A DNA stretch of 64,000 nt, taken from positions 1,939,193 to 2,003,192 of the forward strand of contig NZ_VORA01000001.1 of NCBI RefSeq assembly GCF_008477545.1. The letters are read 5' to 3'. The notes beneath the pieces are model-generated. The model did not search any database, was not told the origin of the DNA, and saw nothing but the letters and a program-made list of their open reading frames with translations. The stretch's first letter is position 1, and every line of letters begins with the position of its first letter. A program made the position numbers and the translations under genes. This document shows, in pieces, positions 52,800 through 61,097 of this stretch. Source of the stretch: Roseibium aestuarii (GTDB lineage: Bacteria > Pseudomonadota > Alphaproteobacteria > Rhizobiales > Stappiaceae).

Positions 52800-55700
52800 G
52801 CCGCGAACCGGGCCCGAGCAAGATCCATGATCTTGAGTTCGAGATCGTCGAGCACCTGCACGGGCAGGTCGATGCCCCTCTCGTCACGCAGAACGTCGAA
52901 GAAGTAGTCATCGATGGCATTGCGCAGTTTGTTCTGGGCCACTTCGTTCGACCAGATATCGACGATCAGGTGGGACTTGATGATGTCGATGATCTCCAGG
53001 GCGATAGAGGCGGCTTCCGCACCGGCCACCGGCTCATCGCCCTTGGTCTTGAGCTGACCGTCGAGGATCCCGAAGAACGCCTGCGCATCCTCATCGCCCC
53101 GAATGCTTTCCGGAACATCCCGGCCCCGATCCTTGCGCGCGACCTTGCTCGCGAGGTCCACGACGCTGTTCAGGTATTCACGCTCGGACAGCCGCTTCTC
53201 ACGATAGGCGCGGATGGTCTCTTCGAGCAGCTCGGAGAACTGTTTGTAGAACGTCGGGTCCTCATCCATCTTCTCGGTGATTGCCCGCCGGGTGGCGCTG
53301 GCGATGCGGTCCGCCCTCGAGGCTTCTGAGACGCCCGTCTCCTCGACGACCGCCTTCAGCGCATCAGGATCGTTGATGTTCACCACCTCGATGATGGTCT
53401 CGGCAGGCATCGCCACTACATGGTCATCGAGCAGCTTCTGGATCTTTGGCTCGAACTCGCGGACATCGACCGTCTCCTGGTAGCGGAGCTGGACCGACCG
53501 CTTGAGCTCGGAGAACTGCTTCCAGTCCCGCTTCAGGGCGTCGACCTTGGCCTCGTCGAAGACATCGAACAGCTTGTCCGACGAGAGCGATATATGAAGG
53601 CACCGGCTGAAAGCCTTGAGGCGCGCGTAGAACTCATGGCGAAGCGACTCGTCAGCAAGGTGCTGCTCGAACTGCTCCATGTCCTTCTTGTTCCGGACCG
53701 GCTTGAACAGGTCCCAGAGCTGATCGTGCAGCTGGGGCAGCTTGCGGATCTCCTCGCGGACGTCATGCACCGTCTCGGCGAGGTCCGCCGCCTCGTACCC
53801 CTCGAATGCGCTATAGGTCGTCAGGGCGCTGTCGAGCTCGCCCAGCAACCCTTCGTAGTCGATGATGAAGCCGAACTGCTTCTCCGTGCCACCGTCCTCG
53901 TAGAGGCGGTTTACGCGCGCAATCGCCTGCAGGAGGTTATGTTCCTTCAGGGACTTGCAGACGTAAAGAACCGTGTTCCGGGGCGCGTCGAAGCCGGTGA
54001 GCAGCTTGGAGACGACGATCAGGATCTCTGGATCGCCGGAGCCCTTGAAGGCGTCGATGATCTGGCGGTTGTACTCTTCCTCGGTCTTGTACCGCGCCAT
54101 CATTGACGACCAAAATCTCCGCACGAGGTCCTTGGATTCTTGGTCGACCTCCTCGTTGCCCTCGTTCTCGTCCGGCGGCGAGATGACGATCGCGCTCGAC
54201 ACGTGGCCGATCTCGTCGAGGACCTCCTTGAAGCGGACGGCCGCCGCTTTCGACGGGGCGATGAGCTGCGCCTTGAACCCAGTCCCCTGCCAGTGCTGGC
54301 GAAAGTGCTCGGAGATGTCGAACGCCTTGGCTCGGATAGCCTGATCGGTCTTGGCCAGAGCGTCCATCCGGGAGAACTTGCGCTTCAGATCACGCTTCTG
54401 GTTCTCGGTCAGCCCCTCGCTGATCTTGTCGAACCAACGGTCGATAACGGCGCCCGAGACCTGCTGCTCAACGAGCCGTCCCTCATAGAGCAGCGGCACG
54501 ACAGCACCGTCGGCGACCGCCTCGTCGATGGCGTAGCGGTGGATCAGCCGCCCGAAGGTCGACAGCGTGTTCTTCTCCTTCTTCAGAAGGGGCGTGCCGG
54601 TGAAGCCGAGGTAGCAGGCCTTTGGAAGGAGGCGGCGCATCTTGGCGGCGAATTGGCTGTGGCCGCCGTAGCGCCCCGTCTGAGTCCTGTGGCTCTCGTC
54701 GACCAGCACGAAGATGTTCGGATCCTCGTCCACCAGCTTGCTGTTTCTCAGCGCCGTATCGAACTTGTTGATGATCGTGGTGACCAGCGGAGCCTTGTTG
54801 TGGACGAGCTCCAGAAGGTGAGACCCACTCGTCGCCCGAACCGGTTCGAGGTCACAGGACTTGAAGGTGTCCTTGATCTGCTTGTCGAGATCGTCGCGGT
54901 CCGTGACGATGAGGATCCGCGGGTTCTCGATGCTGCGCTCGAGAGCGAGCGAGCGCCCCAGCATCACCATCGTCAGCGACTTGCCCGAGCCCTGTGTGTG
55001 CCAGATCACGCCGCCCTTGCGGGCGCCGCTCACGTCGTGCTGCTTGACCGTCTCGACCGCGCGGCGGATCCCGAAGAACTGCTGGTGGCGCGCAACCTTG
55101 CGGACGCCGCCGTCGAACACGGTGAAGCGGCGGATGAGGTCGAGCAGCCGCTCGGGGCGGCACAGCGCGTGCACCGTCCGGTCCTGAGCCGTGACGGCGC
55201 GGTCGCCTTCGGCGGCCATCGCGTCGAAATAGGCGCGTGCGTCCACGAAGTCGCCGGAGAAGATGGCGTCCTTCTCCGCCGCCGTAAGGACGCGGTTGGC
55301 GAAGGGCGCGATGGCCTCGTCCGTGTCTTCCTCGTCGCGCCAGGTCTGCCAGAACTTCCGCGGCGTTCCGACCGTGGCGTAGCGCGCCTCGTTCCGGTTC
55401 ATGCCGATCAGCAATTGGGCGAAGTGGAAGAGCTGCGGGATGTTGTCCTCGTTCTGGTAGCCGATCAGCTGGCTGTCCGCCTTCTTCAGGCTTTCTGTCG
55501 GCCGCTTGTTCTCGATCACCAGGATCGGGATGCCGTTCACGAAGGCGACGATGTCGCAGCGCTTGGTCTGGCTCGACGCGGTTCTCTCGACCGAGAACTC
55601 GGCGGTGACGTGGAAGACGTTGTTCCCCGGCCGCTCCCAATCGATGTAGCGGAACGAGTAGCTCTTCGAGTCGCCGTCGATGGACTTTGTGATCGTGGTG

Positions 55701-56011
55701 CCGAGAACGAGCGTGTCGTAGATGTCCTGGTTCGTTCCCCGCAGCCCCTTCAGGCGGTCCGGCGTGGGCTTAAGCCGCCGCATCGCCTCGTGCGCGTCCT
55801 CGAGGTCGAAGCCGTACTCGCGGCCCCGATGGGTGAAGCGGTTGATGCGCATCAGCTGCTCGGCGAGTACGTCGTCCAGCACGACGTTCCGCAGGCGCCC
55901 GCCGCGGAGGCGCAGCGCTTCGTCCTGCGAGAGTGGGGTAAACCCGAGGGCGACCAACAGTTGAAGTGCCGGCACCTGAGACTGATGTTTCTCCGCGGCG
56001 TTGAAGGTCAT
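52796..56011 (-). CDS. hsdR: Type I restriction enzyme R subunit
   Basis: 1071 aa, the motor and nuclease subunit. The N-terminal PD-(D/E)xK nuclease has CDIVAFVNGIPILVIENKRP (ExK near 170). The SF2 translocase follows with Walker A HTQGSGKS near 340 and DESH in LVDESHRT near 439, plus later motifs (CYLGFTGTPLLK, LLTGFDAPRN, QAIARVNR). The C-terminal helical region contacts the methylase. GGAGAG precedes the ATG. It is separated from the 152-codon gene upstream by about 175 bases, the only real gap in the operon. Confidence 0.95.
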   Translation of the reverse strand: MTFNAAEKHQSQVPALQLLVALGFTPLSQDEALRLRGGRLRNVVLDDVLAEQLMRINRFTHRGREYGFDLEDAHEAMRRLKPTPDRLKGLRGTNQDIYDTLVLGTTITKSIDGDSKSYSFRYIDWERPGNNVFHVTAEFSVERTASSQTKRCDIVAFVNGIPILVIENKRPTESLKKADSQLIGYQNEDNIPQLFHFAQLLIGMNRNEARYATVGTPRKFWQTWRDEEDTDEAIAPFANRVLTAAEKDAIFSGDFVDARAYFDAMAAEGDRAVTAQDRTVHALCRPERLLDLIRRFTVFDGGVRKVARHQQFFGIRRAVETVKQHDVSGARKGGVIWHTQGSGKSLTMVMLGRSLALERSIENPRILIVTDRDDLDKQIKDTFKSCDLEPVRATSGSHLLELVHNKAPLVTTIINKFDTALRNSKLVDEDPNIFVLVDESHRTQTGRYGGHSQFAAKMRRLLPKACYLGFTGTPLLKKEKNTLSTFGRLIHRYAIDEAVADGAVVPLLYEGRLVEQQVSGAVIDRWFDKISEGLTENQKRDLKRKFSRMDALAKTDQAIRAKAFDISEHFRQHWQGTGFKAQLIAPSKAAAVRFKEVLDEIGHVSSAIVISPPDENEGNEEVDQESKDLVRRFWSSMMARYKTEEEYNRQIIDAFKGSGDPEILIVVSKLLTGFDAPRNTVLYVCKSLKEHNLLQAIARVNRLYEDGGTEKQFGFIIDYEGLLGELDSALTTYSAFEGYEAADLAETVHDVREEIRKLPQLHDQLWDLFKPVRNKKDMEQFEQHLADESLRHEFYARLKAFSRCLHISLSSDKLFDVFDEAKVDALKRDWKQFSELKRSVQLRYQETVDVREFEPKIQKLLDDHVVAMPAETIIEVVNINDPDALKAVVEETGVSEASRADRIASATRRAITEKMDEDPTFYKQFSELLEETIRAYREKRLSEREYLNSVVDLASKVARKDRGRDVPESIRGDEDAQAFFGILDGQLKTKGDEPVAGAEAASIALEIIDIIKSHLIVDIWSNEVAQNKLRNAIDDYFFDVLRDERGIDLPVQVLDDLELKIMDLARARFAA

Positions 56012-56185
56012 GAGCGCTCTCCGAACGCTGCTCCGCGACCCAGCGGAAAGTGCGGTCTGTTAGGGGTCCCTTGACTTCCCAGCCATATGATGACCATATC
56101 TACCGCGAGTTCACTGCCCAACGGCCGTGAACCTATCGAGGCCTCGGACGCTGAGCCAGCGTAGCAAATCAGCGTCCTTCTTCCC

Positions 56186-56641
56186 TTACCGCAGTGCATT
56201 GACACAATCCTCTCTCGTCCAGAGGGGAGCGCCGATTATCCTTCCGATGCTGTTGTCCGCTCTGTAGCAGGTGATGAAATTCGCCTTGAGCCGGCCATCA
56301 CGGCGCTTGCTCAGCGCGATGATGACGACGAAATCGCCCATGACGACGGTAACGCGCCGGGTGGGATCGTGGCGGCGTTCTCGCTTCAACCAACCCTGAA
56401 AGCGCTGTGCGCCGGGATCAGCCAAGGCTGCCGCGATCCAGTCTATCCTCTCCGCGCGGACAGGGGAGAACACATCGTTCTCGCCACGCCTGGTTGAGCT
56501 CTCGAAGAAGGCGTGGTCGAACTCTTCCCTTCGAAAGAACACGGGGATCCCATCATGTGTGAAGATACCGCCACGGCAAAGCGTTAGCTCGTAGTGCGCG
56601 CGGTAGGCTGCTTCGTCAGCTAGTTTCAAAAGCGGGGGCAT
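56186..56641 (-). CDS. Small protein nested in the RM operon, possible BECR-fold nuclease
   Basis: About 151 aa (a GTG one codon earlier at 56644 would overlap the DUF3800 stop as GTGA). I do not recognise it with certainty. The pattern of an N-terminal FDHAFFESS, then FSPVRAERIDWIAAALADP, a strand RRVTVVMGDFVVIIALSKR and the terminal ANFITCYRAD resembles Barnase-EndoU-ColicinE5/D-RelE-like (BECR) RNase domains, in which a late F-x-T-x-Y strand is typical. If so it would be an RNA-targeting effector. It lies directly after, and coupled to, the DUF3800 gene and before hsdR. Confidence 0.7.
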   Translation of the reverse strand: MPPLLKLADEAAYRAHYELTLCRGGIFTHDGIPVFFRREEFDHAFFESSTRRGENDVFSPVRAERIDWIAAALADPGAQRFQGWLKRERRHDPTRRVTVVMGDFVVIIALSKRRDGRLKANFITCYRADNSIGRIIGAPLWTREDCVNALR

Positions 56642-57342
56642 CACCAGCCGCCCTCGAGCCTGATCCGGAAGATATTGAACTTCTCCTCCGACTTGTGGGT
56701 TGGGCGCAGCCTAGTACGGTTCAACCGTCGTTCGAGATGAGCAATTACGCTTTCCTTGGCCGCGCCAAGGTCCTGCCGATCGTTCATCCGCGCCGAGGCA
56801 GCCCCGAGCAGAACGTCGCAGAGTTGCAGAAGAACCACTTCGGGAGACGGCAGCGATTGAACGTCACTGATGATCGAGGTCCGGTTGGCATTGTTCAGAA
56901 CCCGCTTGAGCGTCGAGAGCCGCGTCCTGTCCCGATTGCGCTTCAAGTCGCAAAAAACGGTGTATTCGTTCTGATCGAGGATCCAGTGGTGCAAGACCTG
57001 GTAGTAGAACTTGTAGAAGCCCAACTCGGCGTCGCCATTGTGCAGGCCGAGGTTCATTGCCTCGTGCTCGACAGCGATGCATCGGAACCGCAGGTCGAGA
57101 CCGAAGCTCATGAACAGGTCGATGAGATCTGTGTAGAAGCCCACCTTCGACGGCGACACCTTGCGCCACTTCATCTCGCCATGAACACCATGCTGCTGGC
57201 GTAGCCCTGCGATCCGGGCTTTCACAACGTCTCGCAGATCAGCCGGGAGCCACAGGCTTCCGATCATCAGGAAGCGCGCGTCGGGGTGAGCCGAGGTGAA
57301 CAGGTCGGGCAGTGTCTCGTCGCAGTAGACTTCGAACTTCAC
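56641..57342 (-). CDS. DUF3800 domain protein nested in the RM operon
   Basis: 233 aa from a GTG with GGAGGG eight bases upstream, overlapping the hsdS stop as GTGA. DUF3800 features are the early acidic EVYCDET, FLMIGSLWLP, GEMKWRKVS, FYKFYYQVLHHWI, YTVFCDLKRNRD and the late VVLLQLCDVLLGA. The early and late Asp/Glu residues recall an RNase H-like nuclease site. DUF3800 proteins occur in defence islands and mobile elements but lack a proven role here. A longer start at 57357 exists but ignores the Shine-Dalgarno. Confidence 0.82.
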   Translation of the reverse strand: MKFEVYCDETLPDLFTSAHPDARFLMIGSLWLPADLRDVVKARIAGLRQQHGVHGEMKWRKVSPSKVGFYTDLIDLFMSFGLDLRFRCIAVEHEAMNLGLHNGDAELGFYKFYYQVLHHWILDQNEYTVFCDLKRNRDRTRLSTLKRVLNNANRTSIISDVQSLPSPEVVLLQLCDVLLGAASARMNDRQDLGAAKESVIAHLERRLNRTRLRPTHKSEEKFNIFRIRLEGGW

Positions 57343-58529
57343 GGGCTGACCCTCCACTCGCCCGTCAGCAGCTTCTGCATCAGGCCGCGCTTCTGGCGGG
57401 TCAGGGCTTCGATCTGCCGGCGGAGAACGTCCTGCTCGGATAGCATCGCGTCGAGCAGATTGGCCTGCTTCTCTTGTTCATCGGTCGGCGGAAGCCAAAG
57501 TTTGATCTTGGAAAAGGCCGGGAACTTCAGGTTCCAAGTGTCGCTGGTCAGGCCTTGGGAGTAGCGCTCGAAGTCGAACACCATCCTGCGCGATTTGAAG
57601 AGATGCGCTGCATACCGGCCAACGATATGAAGCTCTCTCGGCGTCACGACCGTGTAGGCTGGGCTGACGATGCCTCGCATCGTAGAAAGGCCCGACACAC
57701 CCTGCCACATGCGCATGGTGTTGTATGCGATGTCTCCCGGCAGGACGAGCTTGTATCGCGACTTGTCCTCCGTCGAGGTGTCCTTGCGGCCAACATCGTC
57801 GCGGTCGATCACGCCACCATTCATAGTGACGCTGAGAAGGCGTTCGCCGTTTTCGCCAGCTTGAGTGCGTTCGATGAAGATGTCGCCGAGTTCGAACTCC
57901 TGCCAAGTGTTCGGGCGCCCGTGGAAGGATGGATGGCAGGGCTCGAAGAACTTTCGGGCAAGAGCGCGATAAGCGAGCTCCTTCGCCGCGCGGAGGGCGG
58001 TGAGCTTTTCGAGCGCTTCGTCCCAGGTCCGCAGGATCACGGCGATCTTGCGCTGTTCGGGGAGCGGGGGTAGCAAGACAAGCATTTCCTTGTAGGCACC
58101 AACATTAAAATGTTGGAGGGCGAGTCCGCCCTTATTGCCGAGGACATGCTGCTTGCCGACGTCCGAATTCGTGTAGCTAGCCAGATACTCTGGCAGAACT
58201 TGACTGCGATCCGGACGCGCAAACACGACATCGATGCAGTTGCTGCCTGCGAAATCCTTTGGCACGACACATGCTGTGCCAGGGGCGCCTGACCGCACGA
58301 CCAGAACGTCGCCTTCTCGGAGGGCAGATTTCTTGTTTGCCTCGTGGCCGGCGTTAGACAGGTACACCCAGTCCCGATCAACGACCTTGTTCTCACCGAT
58401 ATTGGCGGACCGGAAAGCGCGAATACCCTCGCCGTTCTCGACGTAGTACTGCGACGGCTTGATCACGATCCCAACGCTGACCCTCTGGCAGATTTCCTCC
58501 ACCGTTGCATGGCGCCATCCTTCAAGCAT
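57339..58529 (-). CDS. hsdS: Type I restriction enzyme specificity subunit (full length)
   Basis: 396 aa with two target recognition domains, each followed by a helical spacer. TRD1 covers about 1-150 and ends PLPEQRKIAVILRTWDEALEKLTAL; TRD2 covers about 205-345 and ends LPPTDEQEKQANLLDAMLSEQDVLRRQIEALTRQKRGLMQKLLTGEWRV. Two different TRDs predict an asymmetric bipartite recognition sequence. ATG at 58529 overlaps the hsdM 3' end by eight bases; a TTG one codon earlier is possible. Confidence 0.93.
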   Translation of the reverse strand: MLEGWRHATVEEICQRVSVGIVIKPSQYYVENGEGIRAFRSANIGENKVVDRDWVYLSNAGHEANKKSALREGDVLVVRSGAPGTACVVPKDFAGSNCIDVVFARPDRSQVLPEYLASYTNSDVGKQHVLGNKGGLALQHFNVGAYKEMLVLLPPLPEQRKIAVILRTWDEALEKLTALRAAKELAYRALARKFFEPCHPSFHGRPNTWQEFELGDIFIERTQAGENGERLLSVTMNGGVIDRDDVGRKDTSTEDKSRYKLVLPGDIAYNTMRMWQGVSGLSTMRGIVSPAYTVVTPRELHIVGRYAAHLFKSRRMVFDFERYSQGLTSDTWNLKFPAFSKIKLWLPPTDEQEKQANLLDAMLSEQDVLRRQIEALTRQKRGLMQKLLTGEWRVSP

Positions 58530-60039
58530 CAACGCCGAGCTCCTTCAGATACCCGGCCATCTTCGCCCGAACCTCGGCCAGTTCCGCCTCGATCCGCAGG
58601 ATGTCCTTCTGCACGGCGGCGACGTCGATCTCTTCCTCCGGCTCGAAGGTGTCGACGTAGCGGGGGATATTTAGGTTGTAGCCGTTCTCGGCGATCTCCT
58701 CGGGGCTCGCCCGATGCGAATACCGCTCGACCTCGGCGCGGGCGCTGTAGGTCTCCAGCACCTTGGCGACATGCGCCTCGTCCATCACGTTCTGGGTCTT
58801 GCCCGGCGTGAACTCCTTGCTGGCATCGATGAACAGCACGTCCCGCCGGTCCGCGTTCGCTCCACCTTCCTCGCGCGAGCGGTCGAAGATCAGGATGGCG
58901 ACCGGGATGCCCGTGGTGGTGAACAGGTTCGCGGGCAGGCCGACGACGGCGTCGAGCAGGTTCTCCTCGATCAGCTGCTGGCGGATGCGCCCCTCGGCCC
59001 CGCCCCGGAACAGCACGCCATGCGGCACGATGACGGCGACACGGCCGGACTGCCGCTTGGCGATCTCGATCATGTGGGTGATGAAGGCGTAGTCGCCCTT
59101 GGACTTGGGCGGCACGCCGCGCCAGAAGCGCTTGTACTGGTCGCTGTCGGCATCCTCCGCGCCCCATTTGTCGAGCGAGAACGGCGGATTGGCGAGCACC
59201 ACGTCGAACCGCATCAGGTGATCGCCCTCGACCAGCGCCGGGCTGTTGAGCGTGTCGCACCATTCGATGCGAGCAGCATCCTTTGCGTGCAGGAACATGT
59301 TCATCCGGGCCAGCGCCCAGGTGGCCCCATTCACCTCCTGCCCGTAGAGGGCGAAGTTCTCGGACCCGACCTCCTGCGAAGTCTGGATCAGCAGTGAGCC
59401 GGACCCGCAGGCGGGATCACAGATCGTGTTGCCGGGCTGCGGCGCGGCCAGCTTGGCCAGCAGGCGGGACACGGCGGTGGGGGTGTAGAACTCGCCCGCC
59501 TTCTTTCCGGCGTCTGAGGCGAAGCGCGAGATCAGGTAGATGTAGCACTCGCCGATGATGTCCTCGGTCACCCGCGACGGGCGCAGGTCGAGGGCAGGCT
59601 TGGCAAAGTCCTCAAGCATGTTCTTGAGGCGGCGGTTACGATCCTTCGGGCGGCCGAGATTGGCCTCGGAGTTGAAGTCGATGTTGCGGAAAACGCCCTC
59701 GAGCTTGGCACGGTTCGAGTCCTCGATCTTCTCGAGCGCGATGTTGATCAGCTCGCCGATATTGGCCTCGTTCCGCTGGGCGTGGAGGTCGTAGAAGCTG
59801 GCGCCCTCAGGCAGGATGAAGCGCTCGCGCTCGAGGCGCCGGCGAATGCGTGCCTCGTCGTCGCCATACTGCTTGCGGTAGGTCTCGAGGTGGTCGTTCC
59901 AGAGGTCCGAAATATACTTCAGGAACAACATCACGAGGATGTAGTCCTTGTACTGAGCGGGATCGACTGCGCCCCGGAAGGTGTCGCAAGCAGCCCAGGC
60001 GGCATTATTGACCTGGTCTTGGGTAATCTGGTTGGTCAT
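58522..60039 (-). CDS. hsdM: Type I restriction enzyme methylase subunit
   Basis: 505 aa N6-adenine methyltransferase. The N-terminal HsdM helical domain begins MTNQITQDQVNNAAWAACDT. The SAM motif is CDPACGSGSLLI near 205 and the catalytic NPPF motif is DVVLANPPFSLDKWG near 282. Start ATG overlaps the stop of the half-size S gene (TGATG); an open frame further upstream to 60303 is not coding. It modifies host DNA and forms the M2S core with HsdS. Confidence 0.95.
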   Translation of the reverse strand: MTNQITQDQVNNAAWAACDTFRGAVDPAQYKDYILVMLFLKYISDLWNDHLETYRKQYGDDEARIRRRLERERFILPEGASFYDLHAQRNEANIGELINIALEKIEDSNRAKLEGVFRNIDFNSEANLGRPKDRNRRLKNMLEDFAKPALDLRPSRVTEDIIGECYIYLISRFASDAGKKAGEFYTPTAVSRLLAKLAAPQPGNTICDPACGSGSLLIQTSQEVGSENFALYGQEVNGATWALARMNMFLHAKDAARIEWCDTLNSPALVEGDHLMRFDVVLANPPFSLDKWGAEDADSDQYKRFWRGVPPKSKGDYAFITHMIEIAKRQSGRVAVIVPHGVLFRGGAEGRIRQQLIEENLLDAVVGLPANLFTTTGIPVAILIFDRSREEGGANADRRDVLFIDASKEFTPGKTQNVMDEAHVAKVLETYSARAEVERYSHRASPEEIAENGYNLNIPRYVDTFEPEEEIDVAAVQKDILRIEAELAEVRAKMAGYLKELGVDA

Positions 60040-60629
60040 CAGGCAATTTCCTTCTGGTCGGCGGCCTTCGCGGCCTCGCCGAGAATCGCGCTTACGAGTT
60101 CTTCCCGGCGAGCGGCGAGCTGTCGAAGCAGTTTCCCCTCCTGCCGGGCCAAGGCATTGAGTTCGACGATGCGTCTCTGCGTGGGCAGGTCGGGGACGGC
60201 GATCTCGAGGTTTTCGAGGACCGCCATCGGGATCATCCGGAGGCTTGTGCCCTGTGCTTCCGCGCCGAGCCTGCGCTGCGCGTCGGGCTGGTTGATGGCC
60301 CAAGCGAGGTATTCGGGGAGAACGCGGGCCCTGTCCGGGCGAACGATCACCAGCGGAACGATGACCACGGCAGGCTCCGGAAGCGGATCGCGAATTGCGG
60401 CCGCAGCGTTCGGTTCGCCGCGCGAGCGAAAGACGACCTCGCCGCCACGGACAAAGTATCGGGCGGGCAGCTTGCCCAGATCGTACCGTTGGAAGTCTGG
60501 GCCCGGTGCCGCGCCTTCCGTCCCGACATCACGCAGCTGCAGTGCCGGCACGCCGCCCTCAGGCAGCGGTTCGAGCCTGCCGCGTGCCGTGTAGCCGGAG
60601 TGAATATCAGAGAGCTCCGCGAGCCGCAT
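60039..60629 (-). CDS. Half-size specificity-subunit-like protein (single TRD)
   Basis: 196 aa with one HsdS-like target recognition domain (MRLAELSDIHSGYTARG, ALQLRDV, LVIVRPDRARVLPEYLAWAIN, NLEIAVPDLPTQRRIVELNALARQE) and one terminal helix. It is first in the operon, coupled to hsdM, while a full-length S lies after hsdM. Half S proteins can dimerise to recognise palindromic sites or may serve as partner or decoy; which applies here is unknown. GAGG eight bases before the ATG is part of an inverted repeat. Confidence 0.87.
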   Translation of the reverse strand: MRLAELSDIHSGYTARGRLEPLPEGGVPALQLRDVGTEGAAPGPDFQRYDLGKLPARYFVRGGEVVFRSRGEPNAAAAIRDPLPEPAVVIVPLVIVRPDRARVLPEYLAWAINQPDAQRRLGAEAQGTSLRMIPMAVLENLEIAVPDLPTQRRIVELNALARQEGKLLRQLAARREELVSAILGEAAKAADQKEIA

Positions 60630-60638
60630 GGAAAAATC

Positions 60639-60659
60639 CTCTGTAAGGCGCTTACAGAG
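60639..60659. promoter_or_regulatory. Inverted repeat at the start of the RM operon (operator or RBS hairpin)
   Basis: CTCTGTAAG-GCG-CTTACAGAG, a perfect 9-bp inverted repeat with a 3-nt centre, ten bases before the half-S ATG. It abuts the -10 element and includes the first bases of the Shine-Dalgarno AGAGG. A related half-site, CTACAGAG, lies at 60711-60718. Confidence 0.6.
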
Positions 60660-60687
60660 ATCTAGGTTATCTCCCTGGACGAGTCAA
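60659..60687 (-). promoter_or_regulatory. Promoter of the type I RM operon
   Basis: On the minus strand TTGACT (60682-60687) is followed after 17 bases by TAGATC (60659-60664). The -35 matches five of six consensus positions, the -10 three. The expected start of transcription lies inside the inverted repeat. Confidence 0.5.
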
Positions 60688-60710
60688 TCGTCCGCGATGC
60701 AGTTTTTGTC

Positions 60711-61097
60711 CTACAGAGAAAAATGCGCGCCCTGCAGCTGCCATGCGAGGGGGAACGGCTCCAGTCCTTGTGCCAGCGTCACCTCCGGCCCCTGCTTGCC
60801 ATCCAGGATTGCCTCGACGATGTCCGGCGCTAGCAGCGTCAGGCGCAGGACGCGGGTTATGTAGGATGGTGCGATCCCCTCTCGCTCGGCAAGTTCGGAA
60901 ACGGTGGCGAACTCACCCGACTCCAGCAGACGCTTCCAGCGGAACGCGCGGGCCAGCGCCTTGACCAGAGTGCTGTCCGTGCGACGCGGATGGGTAGCGC
61001 CTTCTGGCAACTGCATCTCTTTCCGCCCGCCGCGCTTAACGACGCGGAATGGGACGTGGAGCGTCACAGTCTCGGGAATCGGCGCGCCGAGTGTCAC
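60711..61097 (-). CDS. Helix-turn-helix protein of the recombinase module
   Basis: 128 aa from GTG, overlapping the recombinase stop (GTGA). After a basic strand region (LHVPFRVVKRGGRKEMQLP) the protein holds an HTH at about 64-88 (TVSELAEREGIAPSYITRVLRL), similar to the HTH of ParB-like or resolvase-associated regulators, then LLAPDIVEAILDGKQGPE. This small protein accompanies serine recombinases in alphaproteobacterial islands. It may bind the element ends or regulate neighbouring promoters; it ends just upstream of the RM promoter. Confidence 0.82.
   Translation of the reverse strand: MTLGAPIPETVTLHVPFRVVKRGGRKEMQLPEGATHPRRTDSTLVKALARAFRWKRLLESGEFATVSELAEREGIAPSYITRVLRLTLLAPDIVEAILDGKQGPEVTLAQGLEPFPLAWQLQGAHFSL

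Noticed and set aside
54140..56074. Plus-strand frame of 644 codons opposite hsdR
   Set aside because: Shadow of the restriction subunit gene; rich in Arg/Val/Asp with no domain.
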